Shown piece after piece: positions 36,284 through 45,935 of a stretch of 64,000 nucleotides of DNA. The DNA lies in assembly GCF_900447045.1 (NCBI RefSeq), contig NZ_UAWH01000005.1, positions 434,001-498,000 of the forward strand, in the 5' to 3' direction. Under the pieces are notes generated by a model that saw only the letters and a list, made by a program, of their open reading frames with translations, was not told the DNA's origin and did not search any database. Position 1 is the stretch's first letter; every line of letters begins with the position of its first letter. Both the position numbers and the translations under genes were made by a program. The DNA is from Clostridium paraputrificum. GTDB lineage: Bacteria > Bacillota > Clostridia > Clostridiales > Clostridiaceae.

Positions 36284-36550
36284 ATGCATATGAGTAGTTA
36301 TGAGCAAATTAAAGGATTAACAGATAATATAAAACTTAATAAGGACAAGGTGTTTGAAGAGATATATAAATCTAGATAAATTTAAAGGGAACTCCTCTAT
36401 TATACTTGGATATATAAGATAACTATTAATACTTGTTTTTCTTACTTAAAGAAAAATGGGAAGATAGTTAAAGAAGAGCTTGATAGTAACATTCCTAATG
36501 AAGAGTTTATTGAAGAAATAGTTTTAAATAAGTATTCTAGGGAAAAATAA
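36284..36550 (+). pseudogene. Decayed ECF sigma-factor gene
   Basis: ATG 36284 opens a reading frame ending KDKVFEEIYKSR and then a stop at 36377. From 36407 to 36550 another frame reads WIYKITINTCFSYLKKNGKI and continues to NKYSREK before a stop. The two parts resemble the start of region 2 and the region 2.4/linker of ECF sigma factors (compare W-[IL]-x-K-I-x-I-N-x-C). The middle of region 2 and all of region 4 are missing. It lies between the chitinase island and rplU, and looks like debris of an insertion. Confidence 0.6.
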
Positions 36551-36652
36551 GAGGGTGGTTATTTAATACTCCTATTCTTATTATCCCAATTATCTTGATT
36601 AACTTTATTATCCCAATTCACTTTGTTTTTTCAACTATTATAAACTTACTTT

Positions 36653-36680
36653 TTGCTTTACAATATTTTTAAATTATGAT
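36653..36680 (+). promoter_or_regulatory. Promoter of the rplU operon
   Basis: TTGCTT at 36653-36658, 16-bp spacer, TATGAT at 36675-36680, just upstream of the L21 leader. Confidence 0.6.
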
Positions 36681-36689
36681 AGACTAGTA

Positions 36690-36780
36690 CAGTAAACCGC
36701 ACACGCACAGGTTTTTTTATAAACAAAACATAATAGTTTTGTACCTATAGTGGCGAGACCGTTATGAGGAGGTGTTTTTA
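36690..36780 (+). ncRNA. Ribosomal protein L21 leader (autoregulatory 5' UTR)
   Basis: The segment holds ACCGCACACGCACAGGT, an AT-rich hairpin (AACAAAACATAATAGTTTTG) and TAGTGGCGAGACCGTTATG before GAGGAGGTG. The order and wording match the Firmicutes L21 leader as I remember it (Rfam L21_leader). Expected role: binding of L21 lowers expression of rplU-prp-rpmA. The assignment is by recognition, not by a covariance search. Confidence 0.75.
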
Positions 36781-37089
36781 ATGTACGCAGTAGTAAAGAC
36801 AGGTGGAAAACAATACAGAGTTCAAGAAGGAGACGTTCTTTTCGTTGAAAAGCTAGACGTTGCTGTTGATTCAACAGTTGAATTAACTGAAGTACTTGCT
36901 GTTGGAGGAGAAACTTTAAAGGTTGGAGCTCCATTAGTAGAAGGTGCTAAGGTTGTTGCTAAAGTATTAGCTCAAGGTAAGGCTAAGAAGGTAACAGTTT
37001 TCAAGTATAAGAGAAAGAAAGACTACAGAAGAAAGAATGGTCATAGACAACCTTATACTAAGTTAGTAGTAGAAAAGATCGAAGCTTAA
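36781..37089 (+). CDS. rplU: Large-subunit ribosomal protein L21 (bL21)
   Basis: 102 residues. The true start is ATG 36781 after GAGGAGGTG; the in-frame upstream ATG at 36772 belongs to the leader. [18 protein letters not shown] and the basic C-terminal [18 protein letters not shown] are typical. bL21 binds 23S rRNA. First gene of rplU-prp-rpmA, the standard Firmicutes trio, under the leader element at 36690. Confidence 0.98.
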   Translation: MYAVVKTGGKQYRVQEGDVLFVEKLDVAVDSTVELTEVLAVGGETLKVGAPLVEGAKVVAKVLAQGKAKKVTVFKYKRKKDYRRKNGHRQPYTKLVVEKIEA

Positions 37090-37094
37090 TTCTT

Positions 37095-37466
37095 ATGATA
37101 GAAATTAGGATTGAATCTAAAAACGAAAACATAATGTCCTTTAGAATTAATAATCATGCTCTAATTGGGAGAGAAGCTATTTTAGCTGGAGATGCTTACG
37201 ATATGGTTTGTAACTCAGTTTCAGTTTTATCTCAAAGTGTGGTTATAGGTTTAGATGAAGTGTTAAAACTTAATGTAAACTATGAAATAAGGGATGGATA
37301 TCTTGCCCTAGATCTTAATGGGTTCACCCAAGAAGAAATAGAGCAATCTCAAGTTCTTTTAAGAACCTTTGAGAAAAGCATTGAGAGTACAATCTTAAGC
37401 TTGGATGAAATGTTTGGTAGTAAGAAACGTAGAGAATATATTACTTTAATTAAAGAGGAGGTGTAA
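37095..37466 (+). CDS. prp: Ribosomal-processing cysteine protease Prp
   Basis: 123 residues (YsxB family). In Staphylococcus, Prp removes the N-terminal extension of L27. The L27 encoded next door carries that extension. Candidate catalytic residues are H21 (in NNHAL) and C39 (in DMVCNSVSVLS). The usual GHA...DIVC spacing is about 12 residues. Here it is 18 because of the insert REAILAGDAY, and the Gly before His is Asn. It lies between L21 and L27 with gaps of 5 and 3 bp. Confidence 0.9.
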   Translation: MIEIRIESKNENIMSFRINNHALIGREAILAGDAYDMVCNSVSVLSQSVVIGLDEVLKLNVNYEIRDGYLALDLNGFTQEEIEQSQVLLRTFEKSIESTILSLDEMFGSKKRREYITLIKEEV

Positions 37467-37469
37467 TCC

Positions 37470-37769
37470 ATGCTAAAAATGAACCTTCAATTATTTGCCC
37501 ACAAAAAAGGGGTAGGTAGCTCAAAGAACGGAAGAGACTCAGAATCTAAGAGATTAGGTGTTAAGTCTGCTGACGGTGAATTCGTGCTTGCTGGAAATAT
37601 ACTAGTAAGACAAAGAGGAACTAAGATTCACCCAGGTCTAAACGTAGGTAAAGGTGGAGATGACACTTTATTTGCTAAGATCGATGGTGTTGTTAGATTC
37701 GAAAGAGTGGGAAGAGACAAGAAGAGAGCTTCTGTTTACCCAGTTGACGTTGAAGCAATAGCTGAATAA
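37470..37769 (+). CDS. rpmA: Large-subunit ribosomal protein L27 (bL27)
   Basis: 99 residues. Begins [29 protein letters not shown] is the Prp-cleaved extension found in Firmicutes, with cleavage expected between F and A, so that the mature protein starts AHKKG and its tail reaches the peptidyl transferase centre. [10 protein letters not shown] and [14 protein letters not shown] are conserved. ATG follows GAGGAGGTG. It is followed by a strong terminator. Confidence 0.98.
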   Translation: MLKMNLQLFAHKKGVGSSKNGRDSESKRLGVKSADGEFVLAGNILVRQRGTKIHPGLNVGKGGDDTLFAKIDGVVRFERVGRDKKRASVYPVDVEAIAE

Positions 37770-37780
37770 TTTGTTAAATA

Positions 37781-37808
37781 AAGCACCCTGGTTCAGGGTG
37801 CTTTTTTT
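37781..37808 (+). terminator. Terminator of rplU-prp-rpmA
   Basis: AAGCACCCTG/CAGGGTGCTT perfect stem, GTT loop, T-run. Confidence 0.96.
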
Positions 37809-37869
37809 AAGTAATATGCACATAAAGATAATTTTGTAATATTTGTTTAATTTATTATATATATGTTCA

Positions 37870-37878
37870 TGTTATAAT
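37870..37878 (+). promoter_or_regulatory. Extended -10 promoter of the obg operon
   Basis: TGTTATAAT matches the extended -10 consensus (TGnTATAAT), 63 bp upstream of the obg ATG. No good -35 is seen at 17 bp. Confidence 0.6.
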
Positions 37879-37910
37879 AAAGTGATAAATAAGAAACAAT
37901 AGATAAATAA

Positions 37911-39227
<1,317 letters not shown>

Positions 39228-39243
39228 TTTAGGAGGAACATAA

Positions 39244-39549
39244 ATGTTAACAGGAAAGCAAAGAGCTTATTTAAGAGGCTTAGCTAACGATATGCAACCT
39301 ATATTTCAAATAGGTAAAAATGGAATTGAAGAAACTTTTTTAAAGCAAGTTGAAGAAGCTTTAGAAAAGAGAGAATTAATAAAAATAAAGGTTCTTGAAA
39401 ACAGTGGACTTGAAACAAGAGAAGCTTCTGACTACATCTGTGAGAAGATTAAGGCAGAAGGAATTCAAGCAATTGGAAGTAAGATTGTTTTATATAAGAA
39501 ATCTAAGAAAAATCCTAAAATTGAAATTCCAGTAGTAAAGAAGAAATAA
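39244..39549 (+). CDS. yhbY: YhbY-type CRM-domain RNA-binding protein
   Basis: 101 residues, single CRM domain beginning LTGKQRAYLRGLANDMQPIFQIGKNG, with the GxxG-type loop and basic surface of the family. It associates with pre-50S ribosomal particles in E. coli. Placement after obg supports a ribosome-assembly role. The C-terminus is lysine-rich (KKSKKNPKIEIPVVKKK). ATG follows AGGAGG, and the stop is 1 bp from nadD. Confidence 0.94.
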   Translation: MLTGKQRAYLRGLANDMQPIFQIGKNGIEETFLKQVEEALEKRELIKIKVLENSGLETREASDYICEKIKAEGIQAIGSKIVLYKKSKKNPKIEIPVVKKK

Positions 39550-39550
39550 T

Positions 39551-40153
39551 ATGTGTAGGGTGGGTATAATTGGAGGAACCTTTGATCCTATACATTTAGC
39601 CCATATCTATATAGCTGAGGAAGCAAAAAAGAAGTTAAACTTAGATAAAGTTATTTTTATGCCAGCGGGAATACAGCCTCTGAAAACCGATAAAAAGGTA
39701 ACAGAGGCATCCTTAAGGCTAGAAATGGTACAAAAGGCTATAGAGGGTAAGATAGGTTTTGAGGTCTCTGACTATGAAATAAAAAAAGAAGGAAAAAGTT
39801 ATACATATAAGACTTTAGAGCATTTCTATAAAGAGTATAAAGATTTATACTTTATAACAGGAGCAGACTGTCTTTTAGATATTGATAAGTGGAAAGAGAT
39901 AGAGAAAATATTTTCACTATGCAAATTTGTTGTATTTACTAGACCAGGTTATAACAATAATGAGTTAGTAAATAAAAAGAGATTTGTAGAAGAGAAATAT
40001 AATGGGGATATTATTCTTTTAGAAGTACCAGGAATTCATATTTCTTCTACAGAAATAAGAGAGAAAATAATTAATAATGAAAAGGTAGATGATATTTTAC
40101 CTGCAGTTGTGTTAGATATAATAAAAGAAAAAGGTTTATATAGGGAGCATTAA
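39551..40153 (+). CDS. nadD: Nicotinate-nucleotide adenylyltransferase NadD
   Basis: Makes deamido-NAD+ from nicotinate mononucleotide and ATP. 200 residues. The nucleotidyltransferase motif GGTFDPIHLAH is at the N-terminus, the substrate region is YFITGADCLLDIDKW, and the C-terminal ISSTEIR motif is complete. ATG at 39551 follows the yhbY stop immediately, so translation is probably coupled. The order nadD-yqeK is standard. Confidence 0.96.
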   Translation: MCRVGIIGGTFDPIHLAHIYIAEEAKKKLNLDKVIFMPAGIQPLKTDKKVTEASLRLEMVQKAIEGKIGFEVSDYEIKKEGKSYTYKTLEHFYKEYKDLYFITGADCLLDIDKWKEIEKIFSLCKFVVFTRPGYNNNELVNKKRFVEEKYNGDIILLEVPGIHISSTEIREKIINNEKVDDILPAVVLDIIKEKGLYREH

Positions 40154-40154
40154 A

Positions 40155-40724
40155 ATGGTTTTTATGAATGAGGCTTATGATTATATTAAAGGTTGTCTTA
40201 ATGAAAAAAGATTCATTCATACTTTAGGGGTGGTTTCTGTAGCTAAAAAGTTAGCAGTATTAAATGGGGTATCTGAAGAAAAGGCTGAGCTTGCAGCACT
40301 TTGTCATGATATAGCTAAATATACCCATAAAGATGAAATGATAGAGCTTATGGAAGAAAACAACATAGTTCTTACAGAGGATGAAAAAGTTACTCTTGAA
40401 TTGTGGCATAGTATAGTAGGGCCAATAGTAGCAAAAAAAGCTTTGGGGATAGAAGATGAAGATGTATTAAATGCTATACGATGGCATACTACTGGAAGAG
40501 AAAATATGTCAAAGTTAGAGAAAATAATTTATATAGCAGATATGATAGAACCTTCAAGGAATTTTCATGGAGTAGAGGAAATAAGAGAAGCAACATTGAA
40601 AGATTTAGATAATGGTGTCTTGTTAGGTCTTACGCATACAATAAAGTTTTTGCTATCTAAAGATTCTCCTATTGATATTAATACTGTAAAAGCAAGAAAT
40701 TGCTTGATTATTAATAGGGGGTAG
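40155..40724 (+). CDS. yqeK: HD-domain phosphohydrolase YqeK (Ap4A hydrolase)
   Basis: 189 residues, HD superfamily with RFIHTLGVVSVAKKLA, LCHDIAKY (the HD pair), ELWHSIVGP and IRWHTTGREN as metal ligands. YqeK proteins of Firmicutes hydrolyse Ap4A symmetrically and are named for a neighbourhood with nadD. Start ATG 40155 has GGGAG 8 bp upstream; ATG 40164 is an alternative. Confidence 0.94.
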   Translation: MVFMNEAYDYIKGCLNEKRFIHTLGVVSVAKKLAVLNGVSEEKAELAALCHDIAKYTHKDEMIELMEENNIVLTEDEKVTLELWHSIVGPIVAKKALGIEDEDVLNAIRWHTTGRENMSKLEKIIYIADMIEPSRNFHGVEEIREATLKDLDNGVLLGLTHTIKFLLSKDSPIDINTVKARNCLIINRG

Positions 40725-40736
40725 AGGGGGAGAAAA

Positions 40737-42146
40737 ATGTCAAGAGATAGAAGGGAACCAGAGGCAATAAGAAGAAAGAAACAAAGAAGAAGAACTCCAC
40801 AAGAAATAGAAGAACTGAGAAAAAGAAGAAAAAATGATGAAATGAGACAGCTTCAAGAATATGGAGAAGTTAAAATAAAAAAAAGAAGACCAATTGAAGA
40901 TGATAAAGGACCAAGAAGCAAAAAGAAACGAAAGAAAACATCTAAAAAGAAGAAGGTTTTAATAGGAATTTTATCTGTATTTATTATTATACTAGCTATT
41001 GTGGTTATCTCTATAGGTAGTTTGTTGGGGAAAATAAAAGGTGGCAATATAGGCGAAGCTGTAACGCCTGCACCAGATGAAGCAGTTAATGTTCTTGTTC
41101 TTGGGCTTGATATAGGTGATCCAAATCAAACCAATAATTATGAGATTAAAAGAACTGATACTATAATGGTGGCACAGTATGATCCAAAGAAAAAGGATTT
41201 AGATTTGGTATCTATACCTAGAGATACGTTAATTACTGAAAATGGACGTAATTATAAGATAAATGCAGCATACCAAAAAGGTGAAACCAAGGTTAAAAGT
41301 TTGGTAGAAGATTTACTAGGCATACAAATAAATTATACTGTTAAGATAGACTATAATGCCTTTAGACAATTTATTGATGCTATAGGTGGAATTGAGATGG
41401 AGATAGAAAGAGACATGTATTATGATGATCCAAGTCAAGATCTTCATATAAGTTTTAAAGGTGGAACAGTAGAACATTTAGATGGTAAAAAAGCAGAAGA
41501 GTTTTTTAGATGGAGAAAGAATAATGACGGAACTGGATTAGCTACTGGTGATATAGGTAGAATAGAAAATCAACATAAATTTATACAAAAAGTAGTTGAA
41601 AAGTGTACAGGACCTTCAATAGTACTAAAAGTTCCAGATATAATTAATGCAATAGGATCAAATATTCAAACTAATATGCCAACAGGCAAGCTTTTATCTT
41701 ATGCACTAGATGTTGTTAAAGTAGACCCATCTACAGTTAAGATGTGGACTGTAGAAGGAGATTTTAAGACTATAGGTGGCCAGTCTTATGTAGTGTTCAA
41801 TAAAAGCTATAATCAAGAGTTGTTAAAAGCCCTTCATAATACAGGTGACACAACTGTAGATAAAACTAAGTTAGGAGTACTTATATTAAATGGTACAAAG
41901 ATTAATGGCTTAGCTGGTGAAGTAAAATCAAAGCTAGAGTTAACTGGATGGACTGTAGTTGATGTTGGAAATGGAAATCCTACAACTAAAAGTATAATAA
42001 ATACTGATAATGAAGAACTTAAAAAAGCTCTTAATAAGGATTTGCCTACAATAACTAAGTCTGATAAGAAATTGGAAGATATAAAATACGAACAATATGA
42101 TGCTGTTATCATACTTGGAGAGGACTATAAAAAACTAGGAGAGTAG
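40737..42146 (+). CDS. LytR-CpsA-Psr family wall polymer ligase
   Basis: 469 residues: a very basic cytoplasmic tail (about 1-76), one membrane helix (about 79-101), LCP catalytic domain (about 115-340) with RTDTIMVAQYDP and SIPRDTLI (the phosphate-binding Arg/Asp residues), and a C-terminal LytR_C domain (about 378-465). It transfers undecaprenyl-linked polymers such as teichoic acids or glycopolymers to peptidoglycan. ATG follows AGGGGGAG. The position after yqeK is the clostridial norm. Confidence 0.94.
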   Translation: MSRDRREPEAIRRKKQRRRTPQEIEELRKRRKNDEMRQLQEYGEVKIKKRRPIEDDKGPRSKKKRKKTSKKKKVLIGILSVFIIILAIVVISIGSLLGKIKGGNIGEAVTPAPDEAVNVLVLGLDIGDPNQTNNYEIKRTDTIMVAQYDPKKKDLDLVSIPRDTLITENGRNYKINAAYQKGETKVKSLVEDLLGIQINYTVKIDYNAFRQFIDAIGGIEMEIERDMYYDDPSQDLHISFKGGTVEHLDGKKAEEFFRWRKNNDGTGLATGDIGRIENQHKFIQKVVEKCTGPSIVLKVPDIINAIGSNIQTNMPTGKLLSYALDVVKVDPSTVKMWTVEGDFKTIGGQSYVVFNKSYNQELLKALHNTGDTTVDKTKLGVLILNGTKINGLAGEVKSKLELTGWTVVDVGNGNPTTKSIINTDNEELKKALNKDLPTITKSDKKLEDIKYEQYDAVIILGEDYKKLGE

Positions 42147-42147
42147 A

Positions 42148-43050
42148 ATGAGTACTTTAGAAAAAAAGGTTTCAAAAGAATATGAAGGGGCTACTATTAG
42201 AGAGTTTCTAAAGGAAGATTTGGGGTTGTCTAGTAGATTAATAAGAAGATCTGCTATAGAGAAAAGAATATTAGTTAATAAAAAAGAAGTAAGAATGAGA
42301 TATATTGTTCACACTGGAGATTTAGTTCAAATAAATCTCCAAAGTGATGAAAGTCAAAATATAACTCCGGAAAAAATGGACTTAGATATAGTATATGAGG
42401 ATGAGGATATTCTAGTTATTAATAAAAAGCCATATATGGTAGTTCATCCTACAAAAACTTATCAAAGTGGTACCTTAGCCAATGGTGTATTATTTTATTT
42501 TAAAGAAACTAATCAAAACTGTATTGTAAGATTAGTTAGTAGACTTGATATGAATACATCAGGATTAATAATAATTGCTAAGAATCAATTTGCTCATATG
42601 GCTTTATCTAAAGAAATGGAAGAAAATAATTTAGAAAAGAGATATCTTGCAATAGTTCACGGAAATCTTAAAGAAAAAGAAGGAACTATAGATGCACCTA
42701 TATATAGACCTGATGGTGAAGAGTTTGGAACCATGAGAATAGTTGATGAAAGAGGGCAAAGAAGTATAACTCACTATAAGGTGATTGAAAGCTTTAAAGA
42801 TGCTGACTTAGTAGAATGTTTACTTGAAACAGGTAGAACTCATCAAATAAGGGTTCATATGAAACATTTAGGGCATCCTATATATGGAGACACCCTTTAC
42901 GGGTTTGAAGGAGATGAGGAGCTAATACCAAGGCAAGCTCTTCACGCTTATGGATTAGATTTTAAGTCTCCAAAGACTAAAGAAACATTATCTTTAAGAG
43001 CAAAATTACCAGATGATATGGAAAGCTTATTAAAAAAAGTGGGAAGGTAA
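42148..43050 (+). CDS. RluA-family 23S rRNA pseudouridine synthase
   Basis: 300 residues. S4 RNA-binding domain (about 16-75, SSRLIRRSAIEKRILVNKK), then the synthase domain with the catalytic motif R132-L-D134-MNTSG and RTHQIRVHMKHLGHPIYGD. It isomerises uridine in large-subunit rRNA. RluD-like length and S4 domain, but the exact target site cannot be assigned. It starts 1 bp after the LCP stop, where many clostridia have rsfS instead. Confidence 0.93.
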   Translation: MSTLEKKVSKEYEGATIREFLKEDLGLSSRLIRRSAIEKRILVNKKEVRMRYIVHTGDLVQINLQSDESQNITPEKMDLDIVYEDEDILVINKKPYMVVHPTKTYQSGTLANGVLFYFKETNQNCIVRLVSRLDMNTSGLIIIAKNQFAHMALSKEMEENNLEKRYLAIVHGNLKEKEGTIDAPIYRPDGEEFGTMRIVDERGQRSITHYKVIESFKDADLVECLLETGRTHQIRVHMKHLGHPIYGDTLYGFEGDEELIPRQALHAYGLDFKSPKTKETLSLRAKLPDDMESLLKKVGR

Positions 43051-43069
43051 ATTACCTTCTCACTTTTTT
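43033..43069. terminator. Bidirectional terminator between convergent genes
   Basis: AAAAAAGTGGGAAGGTAA pairs with TTACCTTCTCACTTTTTT (one G-U). It overlaps the 3' end of the pseudouridine synthase gene and serves the minus-strand carboxypeptidase gene too. Confidence 0.9.
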
Positions 43070-44364
43070 CTATTTATAATTTTTTCCCATTTATTCATAA
43101 ATTTTTTCTTTTTAGTTCTTCTTCTATGTACTGATATTAATAATATAATAAGAATTATCAAGGCTGTTCCTAAAGTTATTAACAATACTTTATTTTCATT
43201 TAAAAAATCTATTAAAGCTAATTTGTTAGTGTAATCTCTATCTATTCCACTAATTAAATCTATAGTTTTAAATGTCTTACCATCAATATTGACTTTTGCA
43301 GTAGTAATAACTCCTCCCTTTTTCAAGCTCATTTTAGTCAACTTGTTAGGAAGTGTATATTCGAGAGAAGAATTAAGCTTATCACTTGTACCGTTTTTAG
43401 TTGTATAATAAACATCTTCATTAGCTAAAACGGGAATAGAAGAATTGTTATCTAAGGCAACTTCAGTAATAACTTCTCCCTTTTTATAAACTTCATTTTT
43501 AGTGAAGTTATTATATCCATAATTAAATATTGTTTTTGCATCTGAATAAACTTTTTCTATACTTTCACCCTTTAAGAATGAAGCTATTAATCTATGTCCA
43601 TCTTTTTCAGAAGCAATAATATTTGTAAATCTTGCATCAGATGTATATCCTCTTTTTGCAGATAGTGAATATTCATAAAAATACTTTGAATTTTTTAATA
43701 ATATAGAATTATGATTATTTAACCATCTTTCATAGCCATCTAAGTTACTAGGTGGTAGTTGAAGCATTACTGTTCTAGTCATCTCAATAAACTTAGGATT
43801 TTTAATTGCCTCCCTCATAAAAAGGGCCAAGTCATTAGGTGTTGTATAATGATTTTCATCTGGTAAACCACTAGGATTTGTGAAGTGACTATTATTAGCT
43901 CCAATGGCTTTTGCAAAATCATTCATTTTTTTAGCAAAAGCTTCTTTAGAACCAGCATCAAACTCAGCTAATGCTTCTGCACAGTCATTACCAGATTCAA
44001 GTAAAAGTCCTAATAATAAATGTTCAAGAGTAATTTTCTCACCTTCTCTTAAACCTATGGAACTTCCATCAGCAAAGGGAGGATTTTTTCCAACAGTTAC
44101 AACTGTGTCTAAATTGTCATATTCATTTAGTATAATTGTTGCAGTTATTATTTTTGTTGTCGATGCAGGATAGTATTTTTTATCACCATTTTTAGAAAAT
44201 AGTATTTGTCCTGTATCAGCATCTAGCAAAGTTACACCTTCACTAGTTAAATATGGGCTACTTTCAGCGTAAACGATGTTACATGGTAAAAATAATAAAC
44301 TGAATATAAGAATTATCATTAACATTGATAAAGATCTTTTTATATATGTAAATAAATTATTCAT
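43060..44364 (-). CDS. D-alanyl-D-alanine carboxypeptidase (S11)
   Basis: Exported penicillin-binding carboxypeptidase trimming the terminal D-Ala of stem peptides. 434 residues: signal peptide about 1-33, catalytic motifs S68-TTK71 and S124-G-N126. The third motif is K237-R-G239 (SAKRGYTS) in place of the usual KTG. A C-terminal membrane helix (about 396-416) and basic tail anchor it instead of an amphipathic helix. The KRG variant keeps the lysine but may change beta-lactam or substrate handling. GAGAGGT precedes the ATG. DacF/DacB-like. Confidence 0.92.
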   Translation of the reverse strand: MNNLFTYIKRSLSMLMIILIFSLLFLPCNIVYAESSPYLTSEGVTLLDADTGQILFSKNGDKKYYPASTTKIITATIILNEYDNLDTVVTVGKNPPFADGSSIGLREGEKITLEHLLLGLLLESGNDCAEALAEFDAGSKEAFAKKMNDFAKAIGANNSHFTNPSGLPDENHYTTPNDLALFMREAIKNPKFIEMTRTVMLQLPPSNLDGYERWLNNHNSILLKNSKYFYEYSLSAKRGYTSDARFTNIIASEKDGHRLIASFLKGESIEKVYSDAKTIFNYGYNNFTKNEVYKKGEVITEVALDNNSSIPVLANEDVYYTTKNGTSDKLNSSLEYTLPNKLTKMSLKKGGVITTAKVNIDGKTFKTIDLISGIDRDYTNKLALIDFLNENKVLLITLGTALIILIILLISVHRRRTKKKKFMNKWEKIINRKK

Positions 44365-44512
44365 TTAGTACCTCTCAAAAAACAATAATATAATATATTC
44401 TAACAAAATTTTTAAATTAATTCTACAAAATTAATAAAAGTAGAATATATTAGGTTAAATATAGAGTTTTTGTTAATAATCATAAGAGAATATTAAAGGC
44501 ATGAGGTGTTTT

Positions 44513-45100
44513 ATGAAGAAAAAGTATACAGCTGTGGGGATTATAACTATCGTTGTTATGGTAAGTTTCTATGCTTTATTTACATATGTTAAATCTGGCA
44601 AAGATCAGTTGAAGAAGAATGAGACTGAAAGTATGTTTGTTGAAGAGGATGAAGGGGAGGCTATTGAACTGAAAAATAAGCAAATAGTAGTAGATGTAAA
44701 GGGAGGTGTTAAAAGGCCTAATATTTATAGATTAGATGAGGGGAGTATAGTAGAAGATGCAATTAAGATTGCTGGAGGTACTACAAGTGAGGCTGACTTG
44801 ATTAAAATAAATAGAGCAGAAAAGTTGTCAGATAATCAAGAGGTTATAATCCCTATAAAGGGACAAGATGAAAGTGAGTCTTTTGTAAGTTCTGCTTCAA
44901 GCAGTAGCGGAAAAGTAAATATTAATACAGCTAATGAAACTGAATTAGATTCTTTACCAGGGATTGGACCTGCAAAAGCAGTAGAAATTATAAAATATAG
45001 AGAGGAAAATGGAAAATTTAAATCTATTGAGGAAATAAAAAACATAAAAGGCATAGGAGAAGCATCTTTTGAGAAATTAAAAGATAGTATAAAAGTATGA
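44513..45100 (+). CDS. comEA: ComEA-like DNA-binding protein
   Basis: 195 residues from ATG 44513 (GAGGTG just upstream; ATG 44501 lies before it). One N-terminal membrane helix (about 7-27), SLBB domain (about 58-115), serine-rich linker, then tandem helix-hairpin-helix motifs (about 134-195: VNINTANETELDSLPGIGPA and IKNIKGIGEASF). This is the layout of the competence receptor ComEA, which binds double-stranded DNA outside the membrane. No comEB/comEC follows, so in this place it acts alone. Confidence 0.92.
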   Translation: MKKKYTAVGIITIVVMVSFYALFTYVKSGKDQLKKNETESMFVEEDEGEAIELKNKQIVVDVKGGVKRPNIYRLDEGSIVEDAIKIAGGTTSEADLIKINRAEKLSDNQEVIIPIKGQDESESFVSSASSSSGKVNINTANETELDSLPGIGPAKAVEIIKYREENGKFKSIEEIKNIKGIGEASFEKLKDSIKV

Positions 45101-45194
45101 TATTTGTTTTAAAATAGGCGTTTTAATGATATAATTAATCCGTATTAAGAGATCAAAAAATGTTTATATATAGGGGTTCATAGGAGGAGAAATA

Positions 45195-45914
45195 ATGTCT
45201 AAAAAAATAATAGCTCTTATTTTAGGGACTATGATGACAGTATCATTAGTAGGGTGTAGTAATAGGGAGAGTAAAGAAGACAATACAAAAACATTTGCTA
45301 TTGAAAATGATGAGAAATATTCAAATTTGGATGGAGAATGGTCTAAGGATATAACATTAAAAATTTTTGATGAGAAGTTTGATAAGCTTTTTGGTGAAGT
45401 AAGGGATAAGTGTAAAATGTACGGCTTAACTTTTAATGAAAAAGGTGAAGAAAGCGTAAAGCAAGAAAAGGGTAGAACTGTAAGTAAGAAGTACTTATAT
45501 CTTGATAATGAAAAGCCAGAGAAAAATCGTCTTGAAAGCTTATATTTTGGAAGAAAGCTATTTGGGGATGATTTATCATCAGGTCAAATAACACTTAAGT
45601 TATCTTTAAATTTTGATGGAGAAGGTGCTTTAAGTGGTGAAAATAAATTTGATTTTGGAGATACATCTTTAGCATCTTATGCTGAGTTTATGACTGGAGA
45701 AAAAGATAGAGATTATTCTAAAATTAATGAAGAAATTATAAAGATATTAAAGAGTGATAGTGGTGAAGGGGTTTATCAAAACACTATAAATGGTTTATAT
45801 GAAGAATATACTATAAATAAAGAATACTTAGTATATACTTTAGAAACTAAGGAACTGCAATTTGTAAAAGAAGGTTCAGAGGAAAATATAGATGCAGCAA
45901 CTACTACTAATTAA
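45195..45914 (+). CDS. Lipoprotein of unknown function
   Basis: 239 residues. Signal peptide ends in lipobox LVGC with Cys21, so it should be diacylated on the outer face of the membrane. The rest is acidic and beta/helix mixed, with no domain I recognise. It has several aromatic-basic segments (KYLYLDNEKPEKNRLESLYF). ATG follows TAGGAGGAG. It lies 21 bp upstream of an RDD-family gene and may form a unit with it and rlmD. Confidence 0.75.
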   Translation: MSKKIIALILGTMMTVSLVGCSNRESKEDNTKTFAIENDEKYSNLDGEWSKDITLKIFDEKFDKLFGEVRDKCKMYGLTFNEKGEESVKQEKGRTVSKKYLYLDNEKPEKNRLESLYFGRKLFGDDLSSGQITLKLSLNFDGEGALSGENKFDFGDTSLASYAEFMTGEKDRDYSKINEEIIKILKSDSGEGVYQNTINGLYEEYTINKEYLVYTLETKELQFVKEGSEENIDAATTTN

Positions 45915-45935
45915 TGAATTTGAGGAGGAAAAGTT

